From Alphaproteobacteria bacterium Ga0077535 (lineage in GTDB: Bacteria > Pseudomonadota > Alphaproteobacteria > Caulobacterales > Aquidulcibacteraceae), in NCBI GenBank assembly GCA_001464425.1, contig LNEK01000044.1:67001-131000 (forward strand): 64,000 nt of DNA. The letters are read 5' to 3'. Shown here piece by piece: positions 43,467 through 54,124 of this stretch. The translations under genes and the position numbers were made by a program. The stretch's first letter is position 1. Every line of letters begins with the position of its first letter. Below the pieces are notes generated by a model. The model saw only the letters and a list, made by a program, of their open reading frames with translations. It did no database searches and was not told the DNA's origin.

Positions 43467-46268
43467 ATGATCGCCCGCTTGAAGCCCGCACGCATCGAAC
43501 ACGTCGTCGACGGCGTGCGGCTGCGCGCGCAGCTGGGCGCGGCCTATGCCTCCGAGGGGGAGGGCGCGCGCGCTACCGTGCGCAAGCTTCTGCACGGGGC
43601 TTTGTTCCGGGGCCGAATGATTGCCAAGGAGCGGCTGGACGACGGCGAGAACGGCTTGGCCGTGGCGCGGTTGCTGAGCGCTGTCGCCGACGAAGTCGTC
43701 GCGGCGCTCTTCGATCTCACCACGATGCACATCTTCCGCAACAAGCGCAGCGAGAGCGAACGTTTCGCCATCGTTGCGGTGGGCGGCTATGGGCGGGGCG
43801 AACTCGCGCCATCCTCCGATCTCGATCTGCTGTTTCTGCGCTCTGGCAAGCCGACGCCGTTCACGGAGAGCGTGACCGAGTACGTGCTCTACATGCTTTG
43901 GGACATGGGCCTCAAAGTCGGCCACGCCTCGCGCAATGTCGATGAGTGCCTGAAGTTGGCGCGTGAAGATCACACGATACAAACGGCCTTGCTCGAAGCG
44001 CGGCGCGTCGCCGGCGATGCGCCGCTGGCGGAAGAATTACAGACCCGCTTTCGCAAGGACGTTGCAGAGCGCGATCACGCCGGCTTCATCGCTGCGAAGT
44101 TGAAGGAGCGCGACGAGCGCCACGCCCGCATCGGCGCCTCACGCTACATGGTCGAGCCGAACATCAAAGAGGGGAAGGGCGGGCTGCGCGATCTGCACAC
44201 GCTGTTCTGGATGGCGCGGCATCGCTACGGCTTTTCGCGCCCGCGTGATTACGCGGAAGCCGGCGTGTTCAACGAGGAAGAGCGCTTCGTCTTTCGCCGC
44301 GCGCTTGAGTTCCTATGGACCGTGCGGTGCCACTTGCACTTCATCACTGGCCGCGCCGAAGAACGGCTGACCTTCGATCTGCAGCCAGAGCTCGCTAAGC
44401 GCTTGGGATACGGCGCGCGCGCCAACAACACGGAAGTTGAGCGCTTCATGAAGCGCTATTTCCTGATCGCGAAAGAAGTCGGCGCGCTGACGCGGGTGCT
44501 GTGCGCGCGGCTGGAGGCCGATAACGCCAAGAACGAGCCGCGTGGCTTGCAGCGTTTGTTGCCGGCCGGCCGCAAGCGTGCGGCGCAGGTGGAAGACGGT
44601 TTTCATGTCGAGGGCGGGCGGCTGAATATCGACGCCGCGAGCGTATTGGATGCGCCATCCAATGTGATCCGGTTGTTCTCCATAGCCGAGCAACGCAATC
44701 TCGATGTGCACCCGGAAGCGCTTGGCGCTGCAACGCGCCGCGTGCGCCGCTTGTCGCCAGCGTGGCGCTCCGACGCGGCTGCGCGGGCGGCATTTCTTGA
44801 GGCGGCGACGTCGCGCCGTCATCCGGGCGCCGTGCTGCGGCTGATGAATGAAGCGGGCGTACTCGGGAAGTTCGTGCCGGAGTTTGGCCGCATCGTCGCG
44901 CAGATGCAGTTCAACATGTACCACCACTACACAGTGGATGAGCATACGCTGCAGGCGATCGATGCGATCTCGGAAATCGAGCACGGCCGCCACAAGGATC
45001 AGCACCCGCTCGCGACAGAGATATTTCCCAAGATCATCAATCGCCGCGCGCTTTATCTGGCGATGCTGTTGCACGATACCGGCAAGGGTGACGGCGATCA
45101 GCAGATCGAAGGGGAGAAGTCGGCGCGCTCCGCGTGCGAGCGCTTGGGCTTGCCGCCGGAGGAGGTTGATCTCGTTGGCTGGCTGGTGCGCCATCATTTG
45201 GTGATGAGCGACGTTGCACAAAAGCGCGACATCTCTGACCCGCGTACGATCGCACAGTTTGCTGAGACAGTCGGCAACGTGGAGCGCTTGCGCTTGCTGC
45301 TGGTGCTGACCGTCGCCGACATTCGCGCCGTAGGGCCTGCGGTGTGGAATGACTGGAAGGGCCAGTTGTTGCGCGATCTTTATCGCTTGGCGGAAGCGAC
45401 GTTGCACGGCGGCCGCTCGGATGAAGACAGCGTGCGCGCCCACCTTGCCGAGATCGCGGCGCAGGCAAAGACAGATTTGGCGGCCGGGTTTGAAGGCGAC
45501 CGTGAGCGGCTCAATGCGTGGATTGAGTCGCTGGAAGATAGCTATTGGTTCAACCATGACGCCGAGGCGTTGGCCTGGCATGCGCGCGAAGTCACCGCCG
45601 CGTCGCAAAAACCACACGTCGCGGCGCGGGTGCGCCAAACGCAAGGCGTGACCGAAGTGCTGGTCTATACCGCTGACCGGCCCGGCCTGTTTGCAAGTCT
45701 TGCGGCGGCGATTTCGGCCAGCGGCGCGGATATTGCCGGCGCGCGCGTACATACGACGCGCGATGGCGCGGCGTTCGACATCTTCTCCATTCAAACGACG
45801 GACAATCGCCCATTCGGCGCTCGTGATCGCGCAGCGCTGAAGAATCTCGGCGTCAGGCTCGCGCGCGCCGCGCTGGAAGATCATCCGCTGCCGGAGAGCG
45901 TGCCGACGTCGCGCCGCAGCGCGGTGTTTGCGATCGAGCCTTGGGTTCGGATGGATAATTCCATCACACCGGACGCTACCGTCATCGAAGCATCTGGCCG
46001 TGACCGGACCGGCTTGCTGGCGGAGCTCGCGAATGTTTGCGTCGATGCGGATATCTCAATCATTAGCGCGCACATCGATACCTATGGCGAGCGCGCGGCT
46101 GACGTCTTTTATGTCGAAGAGAAGGGCGGCGGGCAGATCACCCAGCCGCGCCGTATCAGCGCCTTGCGGGCCAAACTTGAAACCGTATTGCGCACCGGTG
46201 AGCCGGCGGCGCCGGCCGATCCAGCCAAGGCGCCCTTGGCCGTCGGCCGCGCCTCGACGGCCCGCTGA
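43467..46268 (+). CDS. glnD: [Protein-PII] uridylyltransferase / uridylyl-removing enzyme
   Basis: 933-residue glutamine sensor that uridylylates PII when nitrogen is scarce and removes UMP when glutamine is high. Nucleotidyltransferase: GGYGRGELAPSSDLDLLFL near residues 109-127. Central HD domain: HHYTVDEHTLQAI and AMLLHDTGKGDGD. Two ACT domains at the C-terminus (VLVYTADRPGLFASLAAAIS and IEASGRDRTGLLAELANVCV) bind glutamine. KEGKGGLRDLHTLFWMAR is a family signature between the first two. The short Ala/Pro-rich tail is variable. Followed by murJ after 39 bp. Confidence 0.97.
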   Translation: MIARLKPARIEHVVDGVRLRAQLGAAYASEGEGARATVRKLLHGALFRGRMIAKERLDDGENGLAVARLLSAVADEVVAALFDLTTMHIFRNKRSESERFAIVAVGGYGRGELAPSSDLDLLFLRSGKPTPFTESVTEYVLYMLWDMGLKVGHASRNVDECLKLAREDHTIQTALLEARRVAGDAPLAEELQTRFRKDVAERDHAGFIAAKLKERDERHARIGASRYMVEPNIKEGKGGLRDLHTLFWMARHRYGFSRPRDYAEAGVFNEEERFVFRRALEFLWTVRCHLHFITGRAEERLTFDLQPELAKRLGYGARANNTEVERFMKRYFLIAKEVGALTRVLCARLEADNAKNEPRGLQRLLPAGRKRAAQVEDGFHVEGGRLNIDAASVLDAPSNVIRLFSIAEQRNLDVHPEALGAATRRVRRLSPAWRSDAAARAAFLEAATSRRHPGAVLRLMNEAGVLGKFVPEFGRIVAQMQFNMYHHYTVDEHTLQAIDAISEIEHGRHKDQHPLATEIFPKIINRRALYLAMLLHDTGKGDGDQQIEGEKSARSACERLGLPPEEVDLVGWLVRHHLVMSDVAQKRDISDPRTIAQFAETVGNVERLRLLLVLTVADIRAVGPAVWNDWKGQLLRDLYRLAEATLHGGRSDEDSVRAHLAEIAAQAKTDLAAGFEGDRERLNAWIESLEDSYWFNHDAEALAWHAREVTAASQKPHVAARVRQTQGVTEVLVYTADRPGLFASLAAAISASGADIAGARVHTTRDGAAFDIFSIQTTDNRPFGARDRAALKNLGVRLARAALEDHPLPESVPTSRRSAVFAIEPWVRMDNSITPDATVIEASGRDRTGLLAELANVCVDADISIISAHIDTYGERAADVFYVEEKGGGQITQPRRISALRAKLETVLRTGEPAAPADPAKAPLAVGRASTAR

Positions 46269-46307
46269 CCCCGCGCTACACACGCGCGCCGTTTTTCCGG
46301 AGAATCC

Positions 46308-47906
46308 ATGAGTCTCGCCCGCAACACGCTGGTGCAGTCCGCATTTACGCTCGGCAGCCGGGTGCTTGGATTCTTGCGCGATGCGGTGATCGCCGCGCGC
46401 ATTGGCGCGGGGCCCGTTGGCGACGCGTGGCAGACGGCGCTGCAATTTCCGAATCTCTTCCGCCGTCTGTTCGCGGAAGGCGCTTTCGCGCAGGCGTTCG
46501 TTCCAGTTTACGCGCGCATCGAAGCGGAGCGTGGGCCGGAGGCTGCGCGCCAAGCGGCGTCGGAGGCGATGAACGGCTTGTTCGCGGTGACGGCGACACT
46601 CTGCATCGTCGCGCAAATCGCGATGCCGTGGATCATGCTCGTGGTGCACGCCGGCTATCGCAACGATCCGGTGCACTTCAATCTCACCGTCGCGATGACG
46701 CAGCTGACGATGCCGTACCTTGTCGGCATGGCGATGGCTGCGCTGTTTTCCGGCGTGCTGAACAGCGCTGGCCGGTTTGCGCTCTCCGCGTTCGCGCCGA
46801 CTTTGCTGAATCTGGTGGTGCTCGCGGCGGTGCTGCCGTTCGAGGATCCGTACCAGGCGGCGTACGCAGCGTCGATCGGCGTGACGATTGCCGGCGTGTT
46901 GCAGGCGGTGATGCTGGCGTTCGGCATGCTCCGGCTTGGCGTGAAGCTGCGCTTTGCGTTGCCGAAATGGACGCCGGATCTGCAGCGCATCGTCGCGATT
47001 GCCGTGCCTGGCGCCATCGCGGGATCAGCGATGCAGATCAACATCGTCGTCAGCCAGATTTTGGCTTCACTCGAAGTCGGTGCTAAGTCTTGGCTCGCCT
47101 TTGCCGATCGGCTCTACCAATTGCCTCTGGGCTTGATCGGCGTCGCGATTGGGATCGCGATTCTGCCGCGCTTGGCGCGCGCGACGCGTGTCGGCGATGC
47201 GGCAGAAGAGGGGCGCACGCTTGATGAAGCGGTTTCGCTCTCGATGGCGTTCACGCTGCCTGCGGCGGTTGTGCTCGGCATCGCGCCATTCTTCCTGCTC
47301 GATGGCTTCTGGACGCGCGGCGCTTTCACGTCTGAAGATGCGCGCATGTCGGCGCTGGCGTTGCAGCATTTCGCCTGGGGCGTGCCGGCGTTCGTTCTGG
47401 TGAAGATTTTCACACCACCCTTTTTCGCGCGCGAAGACTCGCGCCGCCCGATGCAGTTTGCGTTGATCACTGTGGCGCTGAATGTCGTACTCGGCGTGGC
47501 GCTGTTCTTCGGCTTCCGCGAAGCCGGGATGCAGGGATTCGTCGGCCTCGCGATAGCGACGAGCTTAGCGTCCTGGGCGAACGTCGCGTTGCTGTCGTCG
47601 ACGTTGGCGCGGCGCGGCATGTATCGGCTTGGCGCGGCCGCGGCTGGGCGCTTGGTGCGCATCTGCATCGCGACTTTGATTATGGCGGCGGCGGTAGGGG
47701 CGGCGGCGTATTATCGGCCGCTGCTGGTGGAGCTGCTGTGGTCGAAAGAGCTTGCGGTTGTCATCGTCTGTCTCGCGGGGTTTTCTCTTTACGCCATCCT
47801 CGCCTTCGCGGTTGGCGCGGTGAGGCTGTCAGAAATCCGCGGCGCGCTGCGCCGCCAGCCGGCGCCTGAAGGGGGAGGCGGCTTGCCGCCAGCCTTAGAC
47901 GGCTGA
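46308..47906 (+). CDS. murJ: Lipid II flippase MurJ
   Basis: 532-residue membrane protein with 14 predicted helices of the MOP superfamily that flips lipid II to the periplasm. It starts MSLARNTLVQSAFTLGSRVL, with the conserved ALQFPNLFRRLFAEGAFAQA following near residue 45, including the RxxxxEG feature central to transport. VKIFTPPFFAREDSRRPMQF is the helix 9-10 signature. A CGGAG ribosome-binding site precedes the ATG. The glnD-murJ-trpS order is standard in this bacterial group. Confidence 0.96.
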   Translation: MSLARNTLVQSAFTLGSRVLGFLRDAVIAARIGAGPVGDAWQTALQFPNLFRRLFAEGAFAQAFVPVYARIEAERGPEAARQAASEAMNGLFAVTATLCIVAQIAMPWIMLVVHAGYRNDPVHFNLTVAMTQLTMPYLVGMAMAALFSGVLNSAGRFALSAFAPTLLNLVVLAAVLPFEDPYQAAYAASIGVTIAGVLQAVMLAFGMLRLGVKLRFALPKWTPDLQRIVAIAVPGAIAGSAMQINIVVSQILASLEVGAKSWLAFADRLYQLPLGLIGVAIGIAILPRLARATRVGDAAEEGRTLDEAVSLSMAFTLPAAVVLGIAPFFLLDGFWTRGAFTSEDARMSALALQHFAWGVPAFVLVKIFTPPFFAREDSRRPMQFALITVALNVVLGVALFFGFREAGMQGFVGLAIATSLASWANVALLSSTLARRGMYRLGAAAAGRLVRICIATLIMAAAVGAAAYYRPLLVELLWSKELAVVIVCLAGFSLYAILAFAVGAVRLSEIRGALRRQPAPEGGGGLPPALDG

Positions 47907-48016
47907 TAGAAGCCCGGCCCATGAACACGGGAACGAACCTTTTGCGATGGCGGGCCTGACCTAACGCCATCTCTTCGCGCCGATTGCGCGCCCATTCCCA
48001 TGTTCCGGAGTTTCCA

Positions 48017-49051
48017 ATGACCGACGCCGCTCCGCCCGAATACAAGGGCCCGCAACGCGTATTTTCAGGCATGCAGCCGACCAATGGCCTGCACCTCGGT
48101 AATTATCTTGGCGCGTTGCAGAAGTTTGTGCGGCTGCAGGATCAGTACGAGTGCATCTATTGCATCGTCGATCTGCACGCGATCACGACCGGGCCCGATC
48201 CGGAGAACCTCGCGAGCCGCTGCCGCGAGGTCGCCGCCGCTTACATCGCGGCTGGCGTCGATCCGAAGCGCTCGACCATCTTCATCCAGTCAGCGGTGCG
48301 CGAACATTCGGAGCTCGCTTGGATATTCAATTGCGTCGCGCGCATGGGATGGCTCGAGCGCATGACGCAGTTCAAGGACAAGGCCGGCAAGCATGCGGAG
48401 CGCTCGTCCGTTGGTTTGTTCGATTATCCGGTGCTGCAGGCGGCTGACATTCTGCTTTACAAAGCCACGCACGTTCCTGTTGGCGAAGATCAAAAGCAGC
48501 ACTTGGAGCTCTCCCGCGACATCGCGCAGAAGTTCAACAACGATCACAACGCGCCGAACTTCTTCCCGCTGCCGGAGCCACTCATTCAAGGCCCGGGCGC
48601 GCGGATCATGAGTCTGCGCGACGGCACCAAGAAAATGTCGAAGTCCGATCCCTCCGACATGACGCGGATCAATCTCACCGATGACGCGGATGCGATCCTG
48701 TCGAAGATCAAGAAGGCGACGACCGATCCATTGCCGGTGCCGGAGAACGCCGAGGGTTTGAAGGGCAGGGCCGAGGTCGAAAACCTCGTCGGCATCTTTG
48801 CCGCGGTCACTGAGCGGAGCGTCGATGACGTGCTGACGGAGTTCGGCGGCAAAGGCTTTGGCGTCTTCAAGCCGGCGCTGGCCGAGACGCTGGCGGCGAA
48901 GCTTTCGCCGATTGCCGCTGAGATGCGCCGCCTCACCGCCGACACCGCGGCGCTCGACGCCATCCTGAAGGACGGCGCAGAAAAGGCGCGCGCCGTGGCG
49001 CAGCCGATCATGGCGGATGTCCGTGACGTCGTCGGGCTCTGGCGCGCTTGA
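48017..49051 (+). CDS. trpS: Tryptophanyl-tRNA synthetase
   Basis: 344-residue class I aminoacyl-tRNA synthetase. [19 protein letters not shown] carries the HIGH-equivalent [18 protein letters not shown] is the KMSKS loop. [22 protein letters not shown] is the tryptophan and adenylate region. The dimeric, bacterial-type length is normal. The ATG at 48017 directly precedes conserved sequence; an upstream in-frame ATG at 47984 is rejected. Confidence 0.97.
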   Translation: MTDAAPPEYKGPQRVFSGMQPTNGLHLGNYLGALQKFVRLQDQYECIYCIVDLHAITTGPDPENLASRCREVAAAYIAAGVDPKRSTIFIQSAVREHSELAWIFNCVARMGWLERMTQFKDKAGKHAERSSVGLFDYPVLQAADILLYKATHVPVGEDQKQHLELSRDIAQKFNNDHNAPNFFPLPEPLIQGPGARIMSLRDGTKKMSKSDPSDMTRINLTDDADAILSKIKKATTDPLPVPENAEGLKGRAEVENLVGIFAAVTERSVDDVLTEFGGKGFGVFKPALAETLAAKLSPIAAEMRRLTADTAALDAILKDGAEKARAVAQPIMADVRDVVGLWRA

Positions 49052-49084
49052 TGTGGCGGCGCGATTGAGCGACCTTCGCGCGCC

Positions 49085-49615
49085 ATGAGCAAAGATCCGC
49101 AAGCGTTCAGCTGTCTGGTCGTCGCCGACGAGAGCGAGGAGTTCCCGGACGCGCTGATCTATGCCGGCTTGCTGTGCCGCTACACCGGCTGGCGGTTGCG
49201 GATGCTGCGCGTCATTGAGCCGTCCGATCCCGCGCCCTGGGCGTCGATCACTGAGGAGATGCGCCGCCAAGCGCGTGACTCGGCGGAGTCGCTCACGCAG
49301 CGCTTCGCGGCGGAGGCTTGGGCCGAGTGCGGCGTCACCGCTGAACCCATCCTGCAAGAAGGGGATCTGAAGCCGGAATTGCGCAAGCTTCTGCAGGAAG
49401 ACACCTCCATTAAGCTGGTGGTGCTGGCTGCGGCCACGCCGCCCAGTCACCCGGGGCCGCTGATCGCCCAGCTTGGCAAGACCGGTGGGCTGTCGACGCG
49501 GCCGGTGCCGGTCGTTGTGGTGCCGGGGGCGCTGTCGCGCGACGAAATCCGCGCGATCGCGCTGCCGATGGCGGCCGCTGTTTCGACCGAGAGCGAAGAG
49601 CCGCCGCCAGCTTGA
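49085..49615 (+). CDS. Universal stress protein family
   Basis: 176-residue UspA-fold protein. It has the first strand FSCLVVADESEEFPDALIYA, an amphipathic middle (RRQARDSAESLTQRFAAEAW), and the LVVLAAATPPSHPGPLIAQL strand. The typical ATP-binding G-x2-G-x9-G(S/T) motif is only weakly matched, so nucleotide binding is uncertain. It lies between trpS and nfuA on the same strand, its usual place in alphaproteobacteria. Confidence 0.8.
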   Translation: MSKDPQAFSCLVVADESEEFPDALIYAGLLCRYTGWRLRMLRVIEPSDPAPWASITEEMRRQARDSAESLTQRFAAEAWAECGVTAEPILQEGDLKPELRKLLQEDTSIKLVVLAAATPPSHPGPLIAQLGKTGGLSTRPVPVVVVPGALSRDEIRAIALPMAAAVSTESEEPPPA

Positions 49616-49646
49616 CCATGACGGCGCAAAGGGCCACCTGACAGCC

Positions 49647-50225
49647 ATGTTCATTCAAACTGAATCAACGCCGAACCCGCGCACGCTGAAGTTTTTGCCT
49701 GGCCAGGACGTGCTTGGCCGCGGCAGCCGCGAGTTTGCCGACGCCGACGCGGCCTTGGCTTCGCCGTTGGCGACTGCCTTGTTCAATGTCGAAGGTGTGG
49801 AGCGCGTCTACCTCGGCAGCGACTTCGTCACCATCACCAAGAGCGATGCGATCGAGTGGCCGCACCTGAAGCCGCATGTGCTGGCGGCGATCATGGATCA
49901 CTTCGTATCGGGCCGCCCGGTGTTGGGCGATGCAGGCGCGGTGGCGGATGAAACCGACGAAGCAGAGATCGTCTATGAAGGCGATGCCGCGGGCATCGTG
50001 AAGGAGCTGAAGGAGATCATTGAAGCGCGCGTGCGCCCGGCGGTGGCGCGCGACGGCGGCGACATCACCTTTCATTCTTGGGACCATGAGGAGGGGATTG
50101 TGCGCCTCAACATGCGCGGCGCCTGCGCCGGCTGCCCGTCTTCGACGCTGACTCTGAAGCAAGGCATCGAGAACATGCTTCGCCACTACGTGCCGGAAGT
50201 GAATTCTGTCGAACAAGTTGTGTGA
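49647..50225 (+). CDS. nfuA: Fe-S cluster carrier NfuA (NifU-like)
   Basis: 192 residues: an N-terminal Nfu domain (MFIQTESTPNPRTLKFLPGQ; YLGSDFVTITKSDAIEWPHLK) and a C-terminal NifU domain with the cluster-binding CxxC in GACAGCPSSTLTLKQGIENM. It holds a 4Fe-4S cluster at a dimer interface and passes it to apo-proteins such as MiaB, which is encoded 1.5 kb downstream. The ATG at 49647 is the only start beside the conserved N-terminus; an upstream extension in the same frame reads as Arg-rich non-coding sequence. Confidence 0.95.
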   Translation: MFIQTESTPNPRTLKFLPGQDVLGRGSREFADADAALASPLATALFNVEGVERVYLGSDFVTITKSDAIEWPHLKPHVLAAIMDHFVSGRPVLGDAGAVADETDEAEIVYEGDAAGIVKELKEIIEARVRPAVARDGGDITFHSWDHEEGIVRLNMRGACAGCPSSTLTLKQGIENMLRHYVPEVNSVEQVV

Positions 50226-50237
50226 GCGAGGCGCGCC

Positions 50238-50828
50238 GTGATCGTGCTCGGCATCGATACGGCGCTTGATGCGTGCTCCGTGGCTATCGTTCGCGACGGC
50301 GATGTATTGGCGCAACTTTCAGAACAAATGAATCGTGGCCAGGCCGAGCGCTTGGCGCAGATGGTGCGCGAAGCGGCGGCGCAGGCTGGCCTTAGCTTTG
50401 CCGAGCTTGATCGTGTCGGTGTGACCACCGGTCCGGGATCGTTCACCGGGGTCCGCGTTGGGCTGTCGTTCGCGCGGGCGCTCGCACTGGCGCTTGATAA
50501 GCCGTGCATCGGTGTATCCACGCTAGAAGCGCTAGCCTTGCAGGATGGCGAGTCAGGTCTGCGCGCTGCTTTGATCGAAACCCCAGGTGCGAGTTATTGC
50601 GCGCTCTACGAGGACGGCGCGCCGCTGATCGCGCCATGTCCAGTGGAACGCGGTGAGCACGACGCGCTCTTCGCCAACGCTGTGGCTGGCCGCGATTTCA
50701 ATCTCGTTGGACCAGGCGTCACCGCCTCGGCTGCATCCTTGGCCCGGCGCGCCGCGCGCCTTGATCCGCAAGCCCATCTGCCCGAGCCGGCGTATCTGCG
50801 CGCACCGCACGTGACGCTGCCCACATGA
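50238..50828 (+). CDS. tsaB: tRNA threonylcarbamoyladenosine biosynthesis protein TsaB
   Basis: 196-residue ASKHA-fold partner of TsaD and TsaE in making t6A37 in ANN-decoding tRNAs. [18 protein letters not shown] is the phosphate-1-like start and [20 protein letters not shown] the family signature. The GTG start lies 13 bp after nfuA. It overlaps rimI by 4 nt. Unlike TsaD it lacks the metal-binding His pair, as expected for the TsaB branch. Confidence 0.95.
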   Translation: MIVLGIDTALDACSVAIVRDGDVLAQLSEQMNRGQAERLAQMVREAAAQAGLSFAELDRVGVTTGPGSFTGVRVGLSFARALALALDKPCIGVSTLEALALQDGESGLRAALIETPGASYCALYEDGAPLIAPCPVERGEHDALFANAVAGRDFNLVGPGVTASAASLARRAARLDPQAHLPEPAYLRAPHVTLPT

Positions 50829-51262
50829 TCGAGCCTGTCGGCGTCGAGGCGTGCGAGTTGCTCGCAAGTTTACACGCGCGCGCGTTCGACAAGCCGTGGT
50901 CGGCGACCGATATCGCCAAGATGTTGGAGAACCCCGCGGTGGCGGCGTTCGTCGCGGGCGGGGCCGAGCCGCAAGGATTCATCATTGCGTGGGCCGTTGC
51001 GGGCGATGCCGAGGTGCTGACGGTTGCCGTTGCCCCGGAAGCACGCCGACAAGGCGTCGGCGCGGCGCTCGTAACCGAAGCGGCGGCGGCGGTGTTGGCC
51101 CGCGGCGCGGCCTCCATGCACTTGGAAGTGGCGGAGTCCAACGCGGCGGCGCGGGCGCTTTACGCCAAGCTCGGCTTCGCCGAGGCCGGCCGCCGGCGCG
51201 ACTATTACGCGACCGAACAGGGATGGGTTGACGCCATCGTCATGCGCCGTGCCTTGCCGTGA
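50825..51262 (+). CDS. rimI: Ribosomal protein bS18 alanine N-acetyltransferase RimI
   Basis: 145-residue GNAT enzyme. The acetyl-CoA loop is [20 protein letters not shown] (R/Q-x-x-G-x-G/A form), and the C-terminal block [19 protein letters not shown] is diagnostic of Rim[18 protein letters not shown] is the N-terminal substrate helix. tsaB-rimI coupling by a 4-bp overlap is conserved across bacteria. Confidence 0.93.
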   Translation: MIEPVGVEACELLASLHARAFDKPWSATDIAKMLENPAVAAFVAGGAEPQGFIIAWAVAGDAEVLTVAVAPEARRQGVGAALVTEAAAAVLARGAASMHLEVAESNAAARALYAKLGFAEAGRRRDYYATEQGWVDAIVMRRALP

Positions 51263-51309
51263 CGCCTCGGCGGTGGACACGGGCGCCGCGCACGGGGTAA
51301 GTCGGGGTC

Positions 51310-51744
51310 ATGGACCGCATCGAAAAACTCTGCGTCGAGAAGGGTATGCGCATGACAGAGCAGCGCCGCGTCATCGCGCGCGTTGTCTCCACCAGTCATG
51401 ACCACCCCGATGTTGAAGAACTGCATCGCCGCGCGGCGGCGGTTGATCCAGGCATCTCGATCGCCACCGTCTATCGGACGGTGCGCCTCTTCGAAGAGAG
51501 CGGCATCCTTGAGCGCCACGATTTCCGCGATGGCCGCTCGCGCTATGAGGAAGTTCCCGAAACCCACCACGATCACCTGATCGATATGAAGACCGGCCAA
51601 GTGGTTGAGTTCGTAGATCCAGAGATCGAACGGCTGCAGCAAGAGATCGCGCGCCGGCTGGGGTACAAGCTGGTCGATCACCGGCTTGAGTTGTATGGCG
51701 TACCGCTCGACGACAAAGCCAAGGCCCCGAAAAAGGCCAGCTGA
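51310..51744 (+). CDS. fur: Fur-family metal-responsive regulator
   Basis: 144-residue repressor. The winged helix [20 protein letters not shown] leads to [19 protein letters not shown] (recognition helix) and the metal-site block [24 protein letters not shown]. The two CxxC zinc motifs of E. coli Fur are absent, as in many alphaproteobacterial Fur/Mur proteins; only one Cys occurs, near the N-terminus. Whether this copy senses iron (Fur) or manganese (Mur) cannot be told from sequence. Located between rimI and miaB, the usual Fur locus of the group. Confidence 0.9.
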   Translation: MDRIEKLCVEKGMRMTEQRRVIARVVSTSHDHPDVEELHRRAAAVDPGISIATVYRTVRLFEESGILERHDFRDGRSRYEEVPETHHDHLIDMKTGQVVEFVDPEIERLQQEIARRLGYKLVDHRLELYGVPLDDKAKAPKKAS

Positions 51745-51752
51745 GAGCACGA

Positions 51753-53120
51753 ATGTCCGAGCAGAAGCGGCCTGAACCGAAGCGTCTCTTCATGGAGACG
51801 TACGGCTGCCAGATGAATGTGTACGACAGCGAGCGCATGCGCGATGTGCTGACGCCGCTTGGCTACGCGATCACTGAGAAACCCGACGATGCTGATCTCG
51901 TCATTCTGAACACTTGCCACATCCGCGAGAAGGCTACCGATAAGGTCTATTCCGAGATCGGACGCTTGCGCGCGCACAAGGAGCGCCGCGCCGCCGAAGG
52001 GAAGGGGATGACGATCACCATCGCCGGCTGCGTCGCGCAGGCCGAAGGCGAGGAGATCATGCGGCGTGCGCCGGAAGTCGATCTGGTCGTCGGCCCGCAG
52101 GCCTATCACAAGCTGCCGGAGCTGATCGCACGCGCGAGCCGCAAAATGGGCGAGCGCTTGGCCGCCGATTTTACGGCGCAGGAAAAGTTCGATGCTCTGC
52201 CGGCACGCGCGCCTGATGGTGTAACCGCGTTTCTATCGATCCAGGAGGGCTGCGATAAGTTCTGCACGTTCTGTGTGGTGCCTTACACGCGCGGCGCTGA
52301 ATATTCGCGTCCGCTGACGGATGTGGTTGCTGAAGCGCGTGCGCTTGCGGATCGCGGTGTGCGCGAGATCACTTTGCTGGGACAGAACGTCAACGCCTAT
52401 CACGGGGTAGGGCCGCGCGGCGCAGCAAGCTTCACCGAGCTCCTCGATGCATTGGCGCAAGTCGATGGCATTAAGCGCATCCGCTATACCACTTCGCACC
52501 CGATTGAGATGACGGACGAACTCATCGCGATGCACGGCAGCGAAGCCAAGCTGATGCCGTACCTGCATCTGCCAGTGCAATCGGGCTCTGATCGCATACT
52601 CAAGGCGATGAATCGCAAGCACGATGGCGCGTTCTATCGAGACATCATCACGCGGCTTCGCGCCGTCCGCCCCGATATTGCGCTGTCGACGGACTTCATC
52701 GTCGGCTTTCCGGGCGAGAAGGAGCGCGAGTTCGAGGAAACGATGCAGCTCGTCCGTGACGTCGGCTTTGCCGCTGCGTATTCGTTCAAATATTCCGCGC
52801 GCCCTGGCACGCCGGCTGCTTCAATGCTCGGCCAAGTGAGCGAAGAAGCGAAAACGGAACGGCTCAATCAGCTCTTGGCGCTGCTCTCGGAACAACAGCG
52901 CGCGTTCAACCAGGCACAAGTCGAGCGCGTGCTTCCGGTTTTGGTGGTCGGCAACGGCCGCAAACCTGGCCAGAAGCAGGGGCGCACACCATATGCGCAA
53001 GGCGTGCATTTTGAAGATTCCCAGGCGCAGAGCGGCGATATCGTGCCGGTCCGGATACTTGCGGCGACGCAAGGGTCGCTGACGGGCGTGCGCCAAACGC
53101 TGACGCCGGAGGCTGCGTGA
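51753..53120 (+). CDS. miaB: tRNA-2-methylthio-N6-dimethylallyladenosine synthase MiaB
   Basis: 455-residue radical SAM methylthiotransferase acting on A37 of UNN-reading tRNAs. N-terminal cluster domain: [47 protein letters not shown] hold the three Cys. Radical SAM motif: [37 protein letters not shown] and [20 protein letters not shown] follow; the C-terminal TRAM domain ends the protein. Starts 8 bp after fur; the last bases overlap phoH. Confidence 0.97.
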   Translation: MSEQKRPEPKRLFMETYGCQMNVYDSERMRDVLTPLGYAITEKPDDADLVILNTCHIREKATDKVYSEIGRLRAHKERRAAEGKGMTITIAGCVAQAEGEEIMRRAPEVDLVVGPQAYHKLPELIARASRKMGERLAADFTAQEKFDALPARAPDGVTAFLSIQEGCDKFCTFCVVPYTRGAEYSRPLTDVVAEARALADRGVREITLLGQNVNAYHGVGPRGAASFTELLDALAQVDGIKRIRYTTSHPIEMTDELIAMHGSEAKLMPYLHLPVQSGSDRILKAMNRKHDGAFYRDIITRLRAVRPDIALSTDFIVGFPGEKEREFEETMQLVRDVGFAAAYSFKYSARPGTPAASMLGQVSEEAKTERLNQLLALLSEQQRAFNQAQVERVLPVLVVGNGRKPGQKQGRTPYAQGVHFEDSQAQSGDIVPVRILAATQGSLTGVRQTLTPEAA

Positions 53121-54124
53121 CAACCACATCCAACGACGGCGAACACACGCGCGTCATCACGCTTTCCGAAGCTGGCGTGGCGCAAGCGGTGTTTGGGCCG
53201 CTGCACCGCCACCTCGCGCATATCCAAGAAGCGTTCCGTGATCCGAACGCGCCGCGTGGCGCCCCGGCCTATAGCGTCACGCTCGATGCGCAAGGCGATC
53301 GCGTCATCTTGCGCGCGCGCACCGAGGCTGACCTCGAACGCGCGCAGCGGATCATCGATGCGCTTGCCGATCTCGCGCGCCGAAAAGCCAAAATCCGCGA
53401 AGGCGAAGTGTTCGCCGCGATTTCGTTCTCCGAAGGCAGCGGCACTGCTGCCGCGCCGTTTTCATTGCCTCAGCTCGGCGGCCTGACGCTGCGCACGCCG
53501 CGCCAAGTGCATTACGTCGAAGCGCTGCGCGATGAGAATCTTGATCTCATTTTTGGCGTCGGCCCCGCGGGCACAGGCAAGACGTTCCTCGCGGTCGCCG
53601 CTGCCGTGGAGGCGATGAAGCAAGAGCGCGTCGATAAGATCATCGTGACGCGCCCTGCCGTCGAAGCCGGCGAAAAGCTTGGCTATCTCCCGGGCGATCT
53701 GGCGGAGAAGGTTGATCCTTATCTGCAGCCGATCTGGGATGCGTTTCGCAGTCAGATGTCTGAGACCGATTTGAAGGCCCGTCGTGAGAGGCGTCAAATC
53801 GAAGTCGCGCCGCTCGCGTTCATGCGCGGTCGCACTTTGAGCAACGCCTTCGTCATCGTCGATGAAGCGCAGAACTCGACTGTGCTGCAAATGAAGATGG
53901 TGCTGACGCGCCTTGGCGAAGGTTCGCGCATGGTCGTGACGGGCGATCCCTCTCAGATCGATCTGGTGCGGCCGGATCAGTCCGGCCTTGCGCACGCCAT
54001 CAACATTCTTGAAGACATCCCCGCCGTCGAAGTCATCCGCTTCGCTACCCAGGACGTTGTCCGTCACAGGCTCGTCGCGCATATCGTCGAAGCCTATCAC
54101 CGTGATGAGAGCGGTCGTGGCTGA
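53117..54124 (+). CDS. phoH: PhoH-like ATPase
   Basis: 335 residues. An N-terminal KH-like region ([17 protein letters not shown]-type) precedes the P-loop core: [20 protein letters not shown] near residues 150-170, [18 protein letters not shown], and the Walker B/DEAQ region [20 protein letters not shown]. This is the PhoH2/YbeZ subgroup, which acts with the neighbour YbeY in RNA processing and ribosome quality control. GTG start overlapping the miaB stop (GTGA). Confidence 0.94.
   Translation: MTTTSNDGEHTRVITLSEAGVAQAVFGPLHRHLAHIQEAFRDPNAPRGAPAYSVTLDAQGDRVILRARTEADLERAQRIIDALADLARRKAKIREGEVFAAISFSEGSGTAAAPFSLPQLGGLTLRTPRQVHYVEALRDENLDLIFGVGPAGTGKTFLAVAAAVEAMKQERVDKIIVTRPAVEAGEKLGYLPGDLAEKVDPYLQPIWDAFRSQMSETDLKARRERRQIEVAPLAFMRGRTLSNAFVIVDEAQNSTVLQMKMVLTRLGEGSRMVVTGDPSQIDLVRPDQSGLAHAINILEDIPAVEVIRFATQDVVRHRLVAHIVEAYHRDESGRG

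Noticed and set aside
44313-45884. A 523-codon minus-strand frame opposite glnD
   Set aside because: Mirror frame of a clear GlnD; Arg/His-rich and without motifs.
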